Shown here: positions 52,596 to 62,023 of the stretch, piece by piece
Layout: each line of letters starts with the position of its first letter
Numbering within the stretch: position 1 is the first letter of the stretch
Assembly: GCF_011078175.1 (NCBI RefSeq)
Contig: NZ_JAALCJ010000001.1
Location: 248,001-312,000, forward strand
Source of the DNA: Enterobacter cloacae
Lineage (GTDB): Bacteria > Pseudomonadota > Gammaproteobacteria > Enterobacterales > Enterobacteriaceae
DNA: 64,000 nt
Direction: 5' to 3'
The notes under the pieces: model-generated
Told to the model about the DNA's origin: nothing
The model's database searches: none
Seen by the model: only the letters and a program-made list of their open reading frames with translations
Made by a program: the position numbers and the translations under genes

Positions 52596-54968
52596 TTAGC
52601 TAAGCATCACCACAGCTCCTTGCTGTTGGGCAGCAGAAATGATTCCGGGTTTGCAGCCAGAAGGTAGCACAAGCGTTGAATTTAACGTCGCCGCAGGTTG
52701 CTGTTGAACCACAATGCATTTCAACGTGACGTTTTTCCCAGTACCAACTTCAACCCCCGCATCACTTAATCGTATAAATGACCCACCACAAACCAAAAAG
52801 ATTTCTTTTTTAGCTGAAATAACAACGCTGTTGTCTGAACTGGCGACGGAAAGCTTTTCTTTAGCAAATAAATTCAGCGCGTCCGACTGTGCCTGAATGT
52901 CTACTTTGCCCTCCGAGGCATACATTTTTATTCCCAGTTTGTGTGCAAATAAGCTCAGAATATCGCCCACTGCGAGAGTCAATTTTTTAGCAATGCTAAT
53001 GTCTGCATTTTGACCAGCGGTAACAATTAGATTTTCCCCTGCCGAGACTTGGATGCTCGCTGGGGTGACCTGCGCAATTCCTGAAGGGGCAGACAGAAGT
53101 AACGCTTGCTGCTTAAGATCGCTAAGCGTCTGATTCATTAATATTGTTTGTTTCTCAAGATCGGCTAATTCCGCCTGGGCTGCTTGAGCAGCGTGACGTA
53201 ATCCAGAAGTCACCTCTCTGGCAGCGTCAAGTTCTTTGAGCGCAGCTTGCATTTCACGCTGCAGTCCCTGCGCTTTCGCCTGCCCGTCCGCCGAGATGAA
53301 TAGTCCTCTCTGCGCCCGGATGGCACCCCAGCTGTCGGTTCTGAGTTCAAAACCCTCCCCCCGCTGCTGTTTATTACTGTCGACCAGATGGCCGAGATTC
53401 AGCTGGCTCTTGCCGCCGTACTCCGTACTGACCTTGATATGCTCTTTCCCGCGCTCGTCGTCCAGGCGGATTTTGTTGTTCGCTGGCGTGCGCAGGACGT
53501 TACGTCTGTAGTTGCGGATGGTGACGTGGTCGCCGTGCGCCGAGTCGTGCAGCACACCGGCAATGTACGGCCGGTCCGGGTTGCCGTCCTCAAAACCAAT
53601 CGCCACCTCGGTGCCTGCCAGCAGCGGCAGGTGCAGGCCGTAGGTGTCCCCCGCATACTGGCGGGACTGACGGACCCACAGGCTCTCGAACCCGGTCTCC
53701 CAGTTCTCACGGTCAAACAGCATATTGACGCGGTAGCGGCCGTCTTTGTCGATATGCCCGTAGGTGTCATTTTCGGTGGTACTGGTGACGCGGGCCGGTA
53801 AGGTACCGGCCATCGCCGGGCGGCGGCCTGGCGCCGGGCGGAAGCAAAAGTCCGCGCTGTCCGGGATACCCTCAAACCTGACGCAAAAGTCCGCATCACG
53901 CCGCGCATGGCTGTGCATCGCCGTGACAACCACGCCCTGCGCAAACACTTCTGCCACTTCGTACCCGCCGGTGACGGTCAGCAGCATACCCGGTGAAAGG
54001 GCCGGGCAGCTGGTGAAGGCAACGGTCTGCGTCTGGCCATTCAGGTAGCGCTCATGACGGATGCGGGCATAAAACGCCCCGGACTCCGATGCCGGATTGC
54101 GGTCATACGCACTTCCCTGCGTCAGATAATTATCGCCGTAATGATAGGCCTCACCACAGGTGGTGGTATCCCCGCCGGTCGCATCAACCCGGGCGTTCAT
54201 GTCCTGCGTGGCCTGACGGTAGTTGTAGTCGCGGGTGCTGACCTCCTTCTGCACCACATTGTGATGGCATTCCATTCCCCAGACTGAATCCACGCCTTTC
54301 GAATGCTGGCCCGATGGCGGTACCGACGGCAGCGTCAGGCCTTTTTCATACCCCTGCTGGCTGTCGTAAAACTCCACCACGTCAATGTTGAGGCGCGTGT
54401 CAGTGGTGAAGCGGAACCAGATACCGACCTCACCCAGCAGGCGGGTGATAAAGTGCAGGTCGTCCTCTCCGTACTGCATCACCTGTTCACGGCGCGGATA
54501 CTCTTTTGAGAGTGAGAACAGAAAATCCTGGCCACGCATGCCGTGACGTTCGCGCAGGATTTTCTCCACAATCTGCGGAACCGACATGTCCTGGTAAATC
54601 GCGTTCTGGTGCGAGCGGTCGAGCAGCGCCAGACGCGGCTCAAGCGTCAGGGCGTAGCGGGTTTCATCTTTTGACGTGCTGAGGCGTTCAAAACCGGTCA
54701 CCACGCCCTGAATCACCCGCACCGGCTGCTGTATTTTGATACCGTAACCCTGGTCTACCGGGGCCTGAAGCGTCAGGGAAGCCGCTTTCATCAGCATCAT
54801 TTCTTTGCTGATGGCATGATCCGCGCTGGTGAATTCAGCACGGTAGCGGAAGGGTTTGCTCAGGGCTTCATCGCCCTCAAAGGCAAGCACATCAAGCCCT
54901 GCGTCGCAGTCCTTCACCGACAGCAGGTGATGGCTGTGGCTGAATCGTAAGGGAAGATTACTGCTCAT
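52596..54968 (-). CDS. vgrG: VgrG (TssI), T6SS spike protein
   Basis: 790 residues. N-terminal gp27-like region (DAGLDVLAFEGDEALSKPFR), the gp5 OB-fold segment (ARVTSTTENDTYGHIDKDGR, SLWVRQSRQYAGDTYG), the conserved FEDGNPDRPYI box and a DUF2345-type beta-prism C-terminus rich in regular valine/serine repeats. A helical segment near 590-650 (LQREMQAALKELDAAREVTS) is inserted before it. No catalytic C-terminal extension is seen, so it is a structural carrier. It overlaps the clpV stop by 4 bases. Confidence 0.94.
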   Translation of the reverse strand: MSSNLPLRFSHSHHLLSVKDCDAGLDVLAFEGDEALSKPFRYRAEFTSADHAISKEMMLMKAASLTLQAPVDQGYGIKIQQPVRVIQGVVTGFERLSTSKDETRYALTLEPRLALLDRSHQNAIYQDMSVPQIVEKILRERHGMRGQDFLFSLSKEYPRREQVMQYGEDDLHFITRLLGEVGIWFRFTTDTRLNIDVVEFYDSQQGYEKGLTLPSVPPSGQHSKGVDSVWGMECHHNVVQKEVSTRDYNYRQATQDMNARVDATGGDTTTCGEAYHYGDNYLTQGSAYDRNPASESGAFYARIRHERYLNGQTQTVAFTSCPALSPGMLLTVTGGYEVAEVFAQGVVVTAMHSHARRDADFCVRFEGIPDSADFCFRPAPGRRPAMAGTLPARVTSTTENDTYGHIDKDGRYRVNMLFDRENWETGFESLWVRQSRQYAGDTYGLHLPLLAGTEVAIGFEDGNPDRPYIAGVLHDSAHGDHVTIRNYRRNVLRTPANNKIRLDDERGKEHIKVSTEYGGKSQLNLGHLVDSNKQQRGEGFELRTDSWGAIRAQRGLFISADGQAKAQGLQREMQAALKELDAAREVTSGLRHAAQAAQAELADLEKQTILMNQTLSDLKQQALLLSAPSGIAQVTPASIQVSAGENLIVTAGQNADISIAKKLTLAVGDILSLFAHKLGIKMYASEGKVDIQAQSDALNLFAKEKLSVASSDNSVVISAKKEIFLVCGGSFIRLSDAGVEVGTGKNVTLKCIVVQQQPAATLNSTLVLPSGCKPGIISAAQQQGAVVMLS

Positions 54969-57610
54969 GCATGCTCACCTTCTGTCCGATCAAACTCGAG
55001 CACTATGCCCTCTTCCTCACTCCAGCCGAGCGTCAGGGTATGCGGCTTCTGCCCCGCTGCCATATGGCTCAGCAGTTGCTGGCTCAGGACAGGCAGAATC
55101 TGCTGGTTGAGCAGGCTGTCGACATTGCGCGCCCCGGTATCCGGCAGCAGGCAGCCGGCCGTCAGCGCGTCGTACAGGCTTTCGTGGATATCGGTCTTCA
55201 TACCGTAATGCCGTGCCAGGCGTTTGCTCACCTGATTCAGCTTCATCCCGACAATCGTGCGCATCGCAGCCTGTGCCAGCGGACGGTAAATCACCGTCTG
55301 GAAGCGCGCCAGCAGCGCGGACTGGAAGTGGTCCCGCAGGACAGGACGCAGCAGTTCATGCAGGTCCGGCTCTGTCGCCTCCGGCTGTTCATCCAGCATC
55401 TGCATGATGTGGTCGCTGCCGAGGTTGGAGGTCATCAGGATCACCGTGTTGCGGAAGTCGATTTCGCGCCCCTCGCCGTCGCGCATGAAGCCCCGGTCAA
55501 ACACCTGGTAGAAGAGGTTCATCACGTCCCGGTGCGCTTTCTCGACCTCATCGAGCAGCACCACGCTGTACGGGCGTTTCCTGACGGCTTCGGTCAGAAT
55601 GCCGCCCTGGCCGTAACCCACGTAGCCCGGCGGTGAGCCCTTAAGCTGCGAGACGGTGTGTGGCTCCTGGTATTCCGAAAGGTTGATGGTGATAAGGGAC
55701 TTCTCGCCGCCGAACAGTTCATCGGCCAGCGCCAGCGCGGTCTCGGTTTTGCCGGTGCCGCTCGGCCCCACAAGCAGGAACACGCCCTGCGGGCCGTTCT
55801 CCGGCGCGAGGCCGGTTTTGGCGGCGCGCAGGCGCTGCGCAATGGCGTTCAGCGCCGCGTCCTGGCCCACCACGCGTGTGGCCAGGCTCTCTTCCAGGCT
55901 CAGCAGCTCGGTCTGCTCGTCCTTCATTAACGAGGAGAGCGGCACGCCGGTCCAGTCGGCGATAACGGTGGCGACGGTGCGCGCGTCCACGTCCAGCCCC
56001 AGCAGCGGGGTATTCTGCTGCACGGCAGTAAGCTGCATCTGAAGGTCCGCAATTTCCCCCTGACGGGAGGTATCCGTGCGGCAGGCAAGCAGTTGTTCCG
56101 TCAGCTTCAGCTCCTGGCCGTACTGCGTTTCCAGTGCGTCGAGTTCCACGATGATGCGGACTTCGTCCTGCTCAATGGCAGCCATACGTTCACCGGGAGC
56201 GGTGTTGCCCACCGCGATATCCTCCAGCAGCGCCTGCTTCTCCATCGCCAGTGCCGTGAGCTGCGCCTTCATGCGGGTCAGCGGTTCCGGCACCGTATCC
56301 AGGCTCATACGCACGCGGGCCGAAGCCGTGTCCAGCAAATCCACCGCCTTGTCCGGAAGCTGGCGTCCGGTCAGATAGCGTCTGGACAGGGTGACCGCCG
56401 CCCTGACCGCTTCATCGGTAATGTGCACGCCATGGTGTTCCGCGTAGCGTGACTTGAGTCCGCGCAGCATCAGGCAGGCGGTGTCGTCGTCCGGCTCATC
56501 AACTTTAACCATCTGGAAACGACGCTCCAGCGCGGCGTCGCGCTCGAAATACTGTTTGTACTCGCTCCAGGTGGTGGCGGCGATGGTTCTGAGCTCACCG
56601 CGGGCGAGCGCCGGTTTCAGAAGGTTGGCGGCATCCGCGCCGCCCGCCTGGTTGCCGGCGCCGATAATGGTGTGGGCCTCGTCAATGAAGAGCAGAACAG
56701 GCAGCGGGGACTGCTGCACCGCCTCAATGATGTTTTTCAGGCGCTGCTCGAATTCCCCCTTCACGCCCGCCCCGGCCTGTAACAGGCCGAGGTCAAGGGT
56801 GCGCACGGCGACGGGTTTCAGGCTCTCCGGGACGTTGCCTCCGGCAATGCGCAGCGCCAGCCCTTCCACCAGGGCGGTCTTGCCGACGCCCGGCTCGCCG
56901 ACCAGAATCGGGTTGTTCTTGCGCCGACGTGAGAGGATGTCCACCATCTGGCGGATTTCATTGTCGCGGCCGAACACCGGGTCGATTCTGCCTTCGCGGG
57001 CGCGGGCGGTGACGTCGAGGGTGAACCTGTCCAGCGCATTCTGCAACGCCGGGTTCAGCTCTCCTTTTATATCCGCACTCACCGGACGGCCGACAAACTC
57101 CACCTCGTCGCCCTGCGCAAGCTCCGCTTCCTGCTGCACCTCCGGGCGTTCATCCGACTGCGCATCCAGAAGTCCACGCAGGCGCTCAAGCTGGCTCTGC
57201 GCCAGCGTCAGCAGCGGCCACAGGCCGTCGCAGCGCAGCAGTTTCGGTTTTTCCACCAGAGCCATCAGGAGGTGAATGCTGCGGATATGCTCCTCCCCCG
57301 ACAGCGAGGCGTGCAGCCAGGCGTCCTGCATCAGGGTCTGAATGCTGTCGGAGAGCTGCGGACGGCTGCGTACCGAACGGGGCAGCGTGTCGAGAAATGC
57401 CAGCATATCCTGCCATATCGTATCCATATCCCATTCGTAGCGTCGCGCCAGCACGGTCAGGTCGCCCTCGCCCTGCTCCAGCAGCTTCAGCAGCCAGTGC
57501 TCTGGCAGGATTTCCGCATGGGCGCGGGTCTGGCACAGGGAAGCGGCCCCTTCCATCGCGCGGGCACAGTAAGGATTTAGACGGCGTAACAGAACGGCTG
57601 GATTTTCCAT
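54965..57610 (-). CDS. clpV: ClpV (TssH), T6SS sheath-recycling AAA+ ATPase
   Basis: 881 residues, two AAA+ domains. N-domain (ARAMEGAASLCQTRAHAEILPEHWL), Walker A1 GEPGVGKTALVEG (~240) with DEAHTIIG, the middle coiled coil (~410-520), then Walker A2 GPSGTGKTETALA (~620) with DEVEKAH and the sensor region PPGYVGYGQGG. It disassembles contracted TssBC sheaths. Two stem-loops separate it from hcp, so its transcription may be lower than that of hcp. Confidence 0.95.
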   Translation of the reverse strand: MENPAVLLRRLNPYCARAMEGAASLCQTRAHAEILPEHWLLKLLEQGEGDLTVLARRYEWDMDTIWQDMLAFLDTLPRSVRSRPQLSDSIQTLMQDAWLHASLSGEEHIRSIHLLMALVEKPKLLRCDGLWPLLTLAQSQLERLRGLLDAQSDERPEVQQEAELAQGDEVEFVGRPVSADIKGELNPALQNALDRFTLDVTARAREGRIDPVFGRDNEIRQMVDILSRRRKNNPILVGEPGVGKTALVEGLALRIAGGNVPESLKPVAVRTLDLGLLQAGAGVKGEFEQRLKNIIEAVQQSPLPVLLFIDEAHTIIGAGNQAGGADAANLLKPALARGELRTIAATTWSEYKQYFERDAALERRFQMVKVDEPDDDTACLMLRGLKSRYAEHHGVHITDEAVRAAVTLSRRYLTGRQLPDKAVDLLDTASARVRMSLDTVPEPLTRMKAQLTALAMEKQALLEDIAVGNTAPGERMAAIEQDEVRIIVELDALETQYGQELKLTEQLLACRTDTSRQGEIADLQMQLTAVQQNTPLLGLDVDARTVATVIADWTGVPLSSLMKDEQTELLSLEESLATRVVGQDAALNAIAQRLRAAKTGLAPENGPQGVFLLVGPSGTGKTETALALADELFGGEKSLITINLSEYQEPHTVSQLKGSPPGYVGYGQGGILTEAVRKRPYSVVLLDEVEKAHRDVMNLFYQVFDRGFMRDGEGREIDFRNTVILMTSNLGSDHIMQMLDEQPEATEPDLHELLRPVLRDHFQSALLARFQTVIYRPLAQAAMRTIVGMKLNQVSKRLARHYGMKTDIHESLYDALTAGCLLPDTGARNVDSLLNQQILPVLSQQLLSHMAAGQKPHTLTLGWSEEEGIVLEFDRTEGEHA

Positions 57611-57714
57611 GAGACTCTCTCTTTATCAGTTCCGGGCACGCTACCGCCCGTCGCTGCTCCCTGTCATTCAGGAACCCAAAGCGCATCAGGTCAGGCAGGC
57701 AGATTGTGTTTTTC

Positions 57715-57750
57715 TTTGCACAGCGTCCGTGCATACAGACGCTGTGCAAA
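57715..57750 (-). repeat. 13-bp inverted repeat downstream of hcp
   Basis: TTTGCACAGCGTC and GACGCTGTGCAAA are exact inverted copies around a ten-base loop, between hcp and clpV. With the terminator hairpin beside it, it makes a double stem-loop in the hcp mRNA 3' region. Confidence 0.75.
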
Positions 57751-57754
57751 AAAC

Positions 57755-57776
57755 TGCGGACAGGGCCCTGTCCGCA
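57755..57776 (-). terminator. Terminator hairpin after hcp
   Basis: A perfect 22-base palindrome (TGCGGACAGGG and its complement) 6 bases after the hcp stop, followed on the minus strand by a run of six T. It probably ends most hcp transcripts and lets hcp be made in excess over clpV-vgrG, or protects the hcp mRNA end. Confidence 0.75.
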
Positions 57777-57782
57777 TGCGAC

Positions 57783-58274
57783 TTACGCAGTGGCGCGTTC
57801 GTTCCAGGAATCGGAATGAATGATGTTGCCGTCTTTGTAGGTCCAGGTGATTTTTTCGTAGCGCAGTTCCACACGCTCAAGGTGATTGTGCTTCTCTTTG
57901 GAAGGGTCCTTGATGTCGTACATTTCAGGATTCACTTTCACCACTTTTACGTTTTCCAGTCTGGTGTTGAAGTATTCCACTTCCTGGCCCGCGTCGTTGA
58001 TTCTGTACCATTTGAACTCAGCCGATTTCAGGGTCTGGCCGGTGGTCACCGCCTTGTACAGGTACGGGCTGGACGAATCGATTTCCTTGGTGAACAGGAA
58101 CGGCGTGTGGATACGCGTGCCGGTCAGCTTGCCGGTGTTGTTGTCGGTCGGGATGTACAGGTTATGCTCCTGCGCCACCACTTCGATACTGCCCTCGCGG
58201 TCCTGAACGTCCACAGACCCTTTGATGTCCGCGCCGCCGTCGTCCTTCAGCCACAGATAGACTGGAATTGCCAT
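57783..58274 (-). CDS. hcp: Hcp (TssD), T6SS inner-tube protein
   Basis: 163 residues from the ATG at 58274, reading MAIPVYLWLKDDGGADIKGS; the longer frame adds six residues that overlap tagL. Typical Hcp beta-barrel sequence: IHTPFLFTKEIDSSSPYLYK, KSAEFKWYRINDAGQEVEYF and the end EKITWTYKDGNIIHSDSW. Hexameric rings form the tube and carry small effectors. It starts one base after the tagL stop. Confidence 0.96.
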   Translation of the reverse strand: MAIPVYLWLKDDGGADIKGSVDVQDREGSIEVVAQEHNLYIPTDNNTGKLTGTRIHTPFLFTKEIDSSSPYLYKAVTTGQTLKSAEFKWYRINDAGQEVEYFNTRLENVKVVKVNPEMYDIKDPSKEKHNHLERVELRYEKITWTYKDGNIIHSDSWNERATA

Positions 58275-58275
58275 G

Positions 58276-59985
58276 TTATTTCTCCATTTCATTTTTTAAT
58301 GTGCCATCATCCTGCGATGGCGCACGGGTGTTGCCCGGCATCTGGCAGGCGTTCGCCTGCGGCACCAGGCTGATTTCGACACGGCGGTTCAGCGCCCGGC
58401 CTTCAGCCGTGTCGTTGGTGGCGACAGGACGGCTTTCGCCATAGCCCTGCACCGCAAAACAGCTCTCCGGCACGTCGCCGGTATCACGCATCCAGTTGCG
58501 CACCGACTCCGCACGCTTAAGGGAAAGTAGCTGGTTGGATTTGTCGTCACCGGTGCTGTCGGTATGGCCCGCCACCACAATCAGCCAGCCGGGCTTTGCC
58601 TTAATCCCCACCAGCGAGTTCACCAGCAGCTTCGTTGAGGCGGGTTTAAGCGCCCACTTTCCGGTATCGAACAGCGACATGCTGTCGAGGCGGACAATTT
58701 TCGGTGCCGGTTTGAGTTCCGGTTCAGGCGGCGGAGACGGAGGCACATAAGAGCGAATCGCATTCAGCACTGGCATACGCAGACGTCCGCCCTGATACAG
58801 GCCCAGACTCAGCCGGGCCGGTACGCCGTTACGTGCATGGTCGTCCAGCAATGCCGCATCCTCGCGCAGCACGGCAACGGCGCCAGCTTTCGGCCCGGAG
58901 TCATTCATCGGTATACGTTCATAGCGTGCAATATCGAAGCTTACGCGTTGCAGCAGCTGGCGATTATTCCAGCCACTGCTGAGTAGCGCAGCAATGGTCG
59001 CCAGCGTGAAGATTCCGAGCGCACCGCGCCAGGTTCGTCCATGCGGTGTCAGGCCTCGTCCTTCTGGCAGTAAAGGGAGGACAAAATTCGGGAACAGGGA
59101 AATAACCGTACTGTCCGTTCCCGCCGGCTGCCAGCCAGACACCTGCTGCATCGCAGTATGGCGGGACAACCACGCTGTCCAGACAGAGGTGGCCATGCTT
59201 CCGGCCAGGATCGGACCCAATCCCCACAGAACCGCAACAGGTTCAATGACAGGAATATCAGGGTTTTCATCCATAAGGACAGCCTGGACGTGCTGTTGGA
59301 ACCAGTTCATCAGGCTGTTCATCAGCACTTGTTGCTGAATCGCAGGCGTTCCGCCAATATTAACCCATTCAGCAACTGAGCCAGGCGCTGAAGTCCCACT
59401 CCAGACCTTTACCCCTTCCCCCAGGATCGCCGTCTGCCAGAGCATGTCATTCATCATCGCACTGCCGACCTGTCCATTCAGAACCAGTGGCACAGAATGG
59501 CCGGTTGCTTTACGCAACCGACTAATCTGCCAGCGCAGGGCAAGCAAACGACTGGTAAGGCGCTCACTGTCAGGGTGCTGCTGCGGACAAACACTGACCA
59601 TCACAGACAGCTGACGTCCCCAGTCGGGGCGCAACCACAGTATCTGACGGGCGGCTTGCTCCAGTTCCAGATGATCCTCCACACGGATCCAGCAGCCCTG
59701 CGTGACAGTAAGCACAGGTGACTGATGCGGCCAGGCAAGCGGAAGATCGCCACAGACCAGTACCACAGGCTGGCAATAATTGGCTTCAGGCAGGTCCTCC
59801 AGACACAGGGTGAAATCGTGCTGCACGCGACGGCAGGCGACAGCCCAGAACGCCATGGTTAGCCCCAGTACCGCCAGCAGGACGAGAGCGGAAACCAGCC
59901 GGGATGCTGGCAGAAACCACAGGCAGACCACTGCACTCAGCAGGGCAGCCCAGAGCGCAAGCCCGCGCTGTTGTGCAGGGCTCAT
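58276..59985 (-). CDS. TagL-like OmpA-family T6SS anchoring protein
   Basis: 569 residues from the ATG at 59985, which overlaps the tssL stop (ATGA). Two N-terminal membrane helices (~10-27 and 32-50), a large middle region, another helix (~330-350, TWRGALGIFTLATIAALLSS) and a C-terminal OmpA-like peptidoglycan-binding domain (VVAGHTDSTGDDKSNQLLSL, NRRVEISL) with the conserved Asp and Arg. It attaches the TssJLM complex to the cell wall. The short TssL lacks its own OmpA domain, so this gene supplies it. Confidence 0.88.
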   Translation of the reverse strand: MSPAQQRGLALWAALLSAVVCLWFLPASRLVSALVLLAVLGLTMAFWAVACRRVQHDFTLCLEDLPEANYCQPVVLVCGDLPLAWPHQSPVLTVTQGCWIRVEDHLELEQAARQILWLRPDWGRQLSVMVSVCPQQHPDSERLTSRLLALRWQISRLRKATGHSVPLVLNGQVGSAMMNDMLWQTAILGEGVKVWSGTSAPGSVAEWVNIGGTPAIQQQVLMNSLMNWFQQHVQAVLMDENPDIPVIEPVAVLWGLGPILAGSMATSVWTAWLSRHTAMQQVSGWQPAGTDSTVISLFPNFVLPLLPEGRGLTPHGRTWRGALGIFTLATIAALLSSGWNNRQLLQRVSFDIARYERIPMNDSGPKAGAVAVLREDAALLDDHARNGVPARLSLGLYQGGRLRMPVLNAIRSYVPPSPPPEPELKPAPKIVRLDSMSLFDTGKWALKPASTKLLVNSLVGIKAKPGWLIVVAGHTDSTGDDKSNQLLSLKRAESVRNWMRDTGDVPESCFAVQGYGESRPVATNDTAEGRALNRRVEISLVPQANACQMPGNTRAPSQDDGTLKNEMEK

Positions 59986-60671
59986 TTCACGGCTCCCGGC
60001 AGCAGGGTAAGCAGTGTCTGATCCAGCCAGCAATCCAGTCCCCACCATAATGAGAGGACCACCACCACACTCAGGCCAATGCGCACGGGCCATGATGCCA
60101 GCCACCCCCCTATACCCCGTCCGGCATGGCTTTCCGCCAGAGCGGGATAGGGTTGTGAATAGCTGAACGGCGCAACATATTCATTAAGTGCATTCATGAG
60201 TTTCTGCCGCTCAGGATCGTTCAGGGAGCGGAAGTTGCCGAGGAATCCGAGCATCATGACTCGTTGGAAGCAGGTCACAACGGCGTGATCAGGAGCCGGT
60301 TCACGCAGCACATCACGCATCAGATCGCATAATGTGTCACCGGCGTCCATGGTGCCAAGGAAGTATCCCTGTAGAGGAATGTCATACCACTGTATACAGG
60401 CGTCATCCTCCACACCGCGACCTTTGACTGCCTCATCAAGCAGCGCACACTGTGCCGTAAGAATATGCTGGCAGCTGACTTCATCGAGCTCCCTCGCTTT
60501 CAGTTCTCGCTGCACACGCCCGACATCGTCAATGCAGCGCTCCCAAAGCGTATGCCCTTCCCCGTCCTGGAATGTCGGACCGTGACGCAGACTGATCACC
60601 TGTAGCCAGGTGTCCTGTAACAGGGCATCAATATCAATGAACGCGGCAGTAGCGCGTTTACGATCATTCAT
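59982..60671 (-). CDS. tssL: TssL (DotU family), T6SS inner-membrane protein
   Basis: 229 residues. Cytoplasmic helical hook domain (IDALLQDTWLQVISLRHGPT, AQCALLDEAVKGRGVEDDAC, GFLGNFRSLNDPERQKLMNAL) and a single C-terminal membrane helix (about 192-210). No peptidoglycan-binding extension. It contacts TssM and the baseplate protein TssK. Its ATG overlaps the tssK stop (ATGA). Confidence 0.93.
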   Translation of the reverse strand: MNDRKRATAAFIDIDALLQDTWLQVISLRHGPTFQDGEGHTLWERCIDDVGRVQRELKARELDEVSCQHILTAQCALLDEAVKGRGVEDDACIQWYDIPLQGYFLGTMDAGDTLCDLMRDVLREPAPDHAVVTCFQRVMMLGFLGNFRSLNDPERQKLMNALNEYVAPFSYSQPYPALAESHAGRGIGGWLASWPVRIGLSVVVVLSLWWGLDCWLDQTLLTLLPGAVK

Positions 60672-62008
60672 GTTCTCAGTACCGCAAAGAGTTCAAGTTC
60701 AGGCTCGGCGAGCATTCCCGGAACGTAAAACATACAGGTGCCGCTCTGGAACATTTCGATGGCCAGGGGATGAGAGACATCAAGGCTGAAATACTGATTT
60801 TCCAGACGTAGTGGAATGGCTGCAGGCACATGGCGCAGCGGCATCAGAGGGACGCCCACCCGCGATGAATTGACGATACTCCTGACATGTTCGGGACTGC
60901 CGACCTTGCACTGGCGCGGGAACTGCTCCTGCAATTGTGCCACCGGCATCGGTGAACGCACGGAGAGGTAATAATCAGCGCCTTCGCGCAGACGTGGATC
61001 ATGCAGACGGGCCTGCCAGAAGTGAAGTCGGTCATCACGCACAAGCTCAATCGCCACCACCCGCGATGGCAGGCTGGCTTCCAGAAGATCGCCAAGTAAA
61101 TCAAACAGTGGTGGGAAGACGTTATTTAGCTGCTCATGCTGCCATTCCGGGATCGCACTGACCTGATGCTCCAGCGAGAATGTCAACAGGCTGCCTGCAA
61201 GCCGTGCCAGCTCCGGATAGAGACGCTCAGGCGGGCTTTGCGGGTGGCGCTGAAACTGACCCAGCACGGGCTCAGCACTGTTCAGGGCATTGAGCAGCCA
61301 GAACAATGAAACATCGGCTACGGCAAAATCGGCCATGCGCTCATTACTTTCCCGGCGCATGTCCATCAGGCGGCCCAGACGGGCTCGCAGTTGCGTCAAC
61401 AGTTGCTCCAGCTGGGTCATCAGCCAGCGGCTGCCCAGCAACGCCAGCAGCGGCGGAAGGTATGTTTCATCAAGCGCCCAGTACCCCTGCGAATCTTGTT
61501 GCAGGCGGGCAACCGGACAGGTCAGGTAATCGCTGTTGTTCTGATGGGCAAATCGTAACGTCAGCTCTGGCCGCATCACTGCAATCTGACGGGTGTCATC
61601 GCCAAAAAGGTTGCGGACATCCCGCCAACGCTGGCGATAGCGAACAGGCCGCGCGGCTAACTCATCTGGCTTAAGGCAGTTGCCACCATTCGCGCGCAGC
61701 AGCGGAAGAGCCAGAACCACCACCACGTCCTGTGTTTCACTCTCAAGCGCCAGCACCGGTGGCAGGTCGTCAGCATTATCCGTATCGATTAATGTCCCGT
61801 CAGGGAACCGGAGGTGCAGATGACGGGCCTGTAGACGGCCGAACTTCAGTACATCCGGTTCGAAAGTGGCATTAATCACCCCCCAGGGATGGGAGAGACC
61901 CAGTCGGGCGATACATTCCGCAGACCAGGCCGCATAGGCGGCCTGTTGCTGGAAGTGCTGGGGAGAGACCATCTGGCCCCTGCCCCATAACGGTTGTTCC
62001 GTTTTCAT
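60668..62008 (-). CDS. tssK: TssK, T6SS baseplate-membrane connector
   Basis: 446 residues. N-terminal shoulder domain with LWGRGQMVSPQHFQQQAAYA, the central helical bundle, and a C-terminal head domain ending VASPEH-like, FSLDVSHPLAIEMFQSGTCM then YVPGMLAEPELELFAVLR. Trimers link TssFGE wedges to TssL/TssM. It lies 15 bases after tssC. Confidence 0.94.
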   Translation of the reverse strand: MKTEQPLWGRGQMVSPQHFQQQAAYAAWSAECIARLGLSHPWGVINATFEPDVLKFGRLQARHLHLRFPDGTLIDTDNADDLPPVLALESETQDVVVVLALPLLRANGGNCLKPDELAARPVRYRQRWRDVRNLFGDDTRQIAVMRPELTLRFAHQNNSDYLTCPVARLQQDSQGYWALDETYLPPLLALLGSRWLMTQLEQLLTQLRARLGRLMDMRRESNERMADFAVADVSLFWLLNALNSAEPVLGQFQRHPQSPPERLYPELARLAGSLLTFSLEHQVSAIPEWQHEQLNNVFPPLFDLLGDLLEASLPSRVVAIELVRDDRLHFWQARLHDPRLREGADYYLSVRSPMPVAQLQEQFPRQCKVGSPEHVRSIVNSSRVGVPLMPLRHVPAAIPLRLENQYFSLDVSHPLAIEMFQSGTCMFYVPGMLAEPELELFAVLRT

Positions 62009-62023
62009 GCTTCCTGCCTTACG

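Noticed and set aside
54965..57610. Considered whether clpV might be a chromosomal clpB
   Set aside because: Position between hcp and vgrG, the distinct N-domain and length of 881 fit ClpV/TssH.
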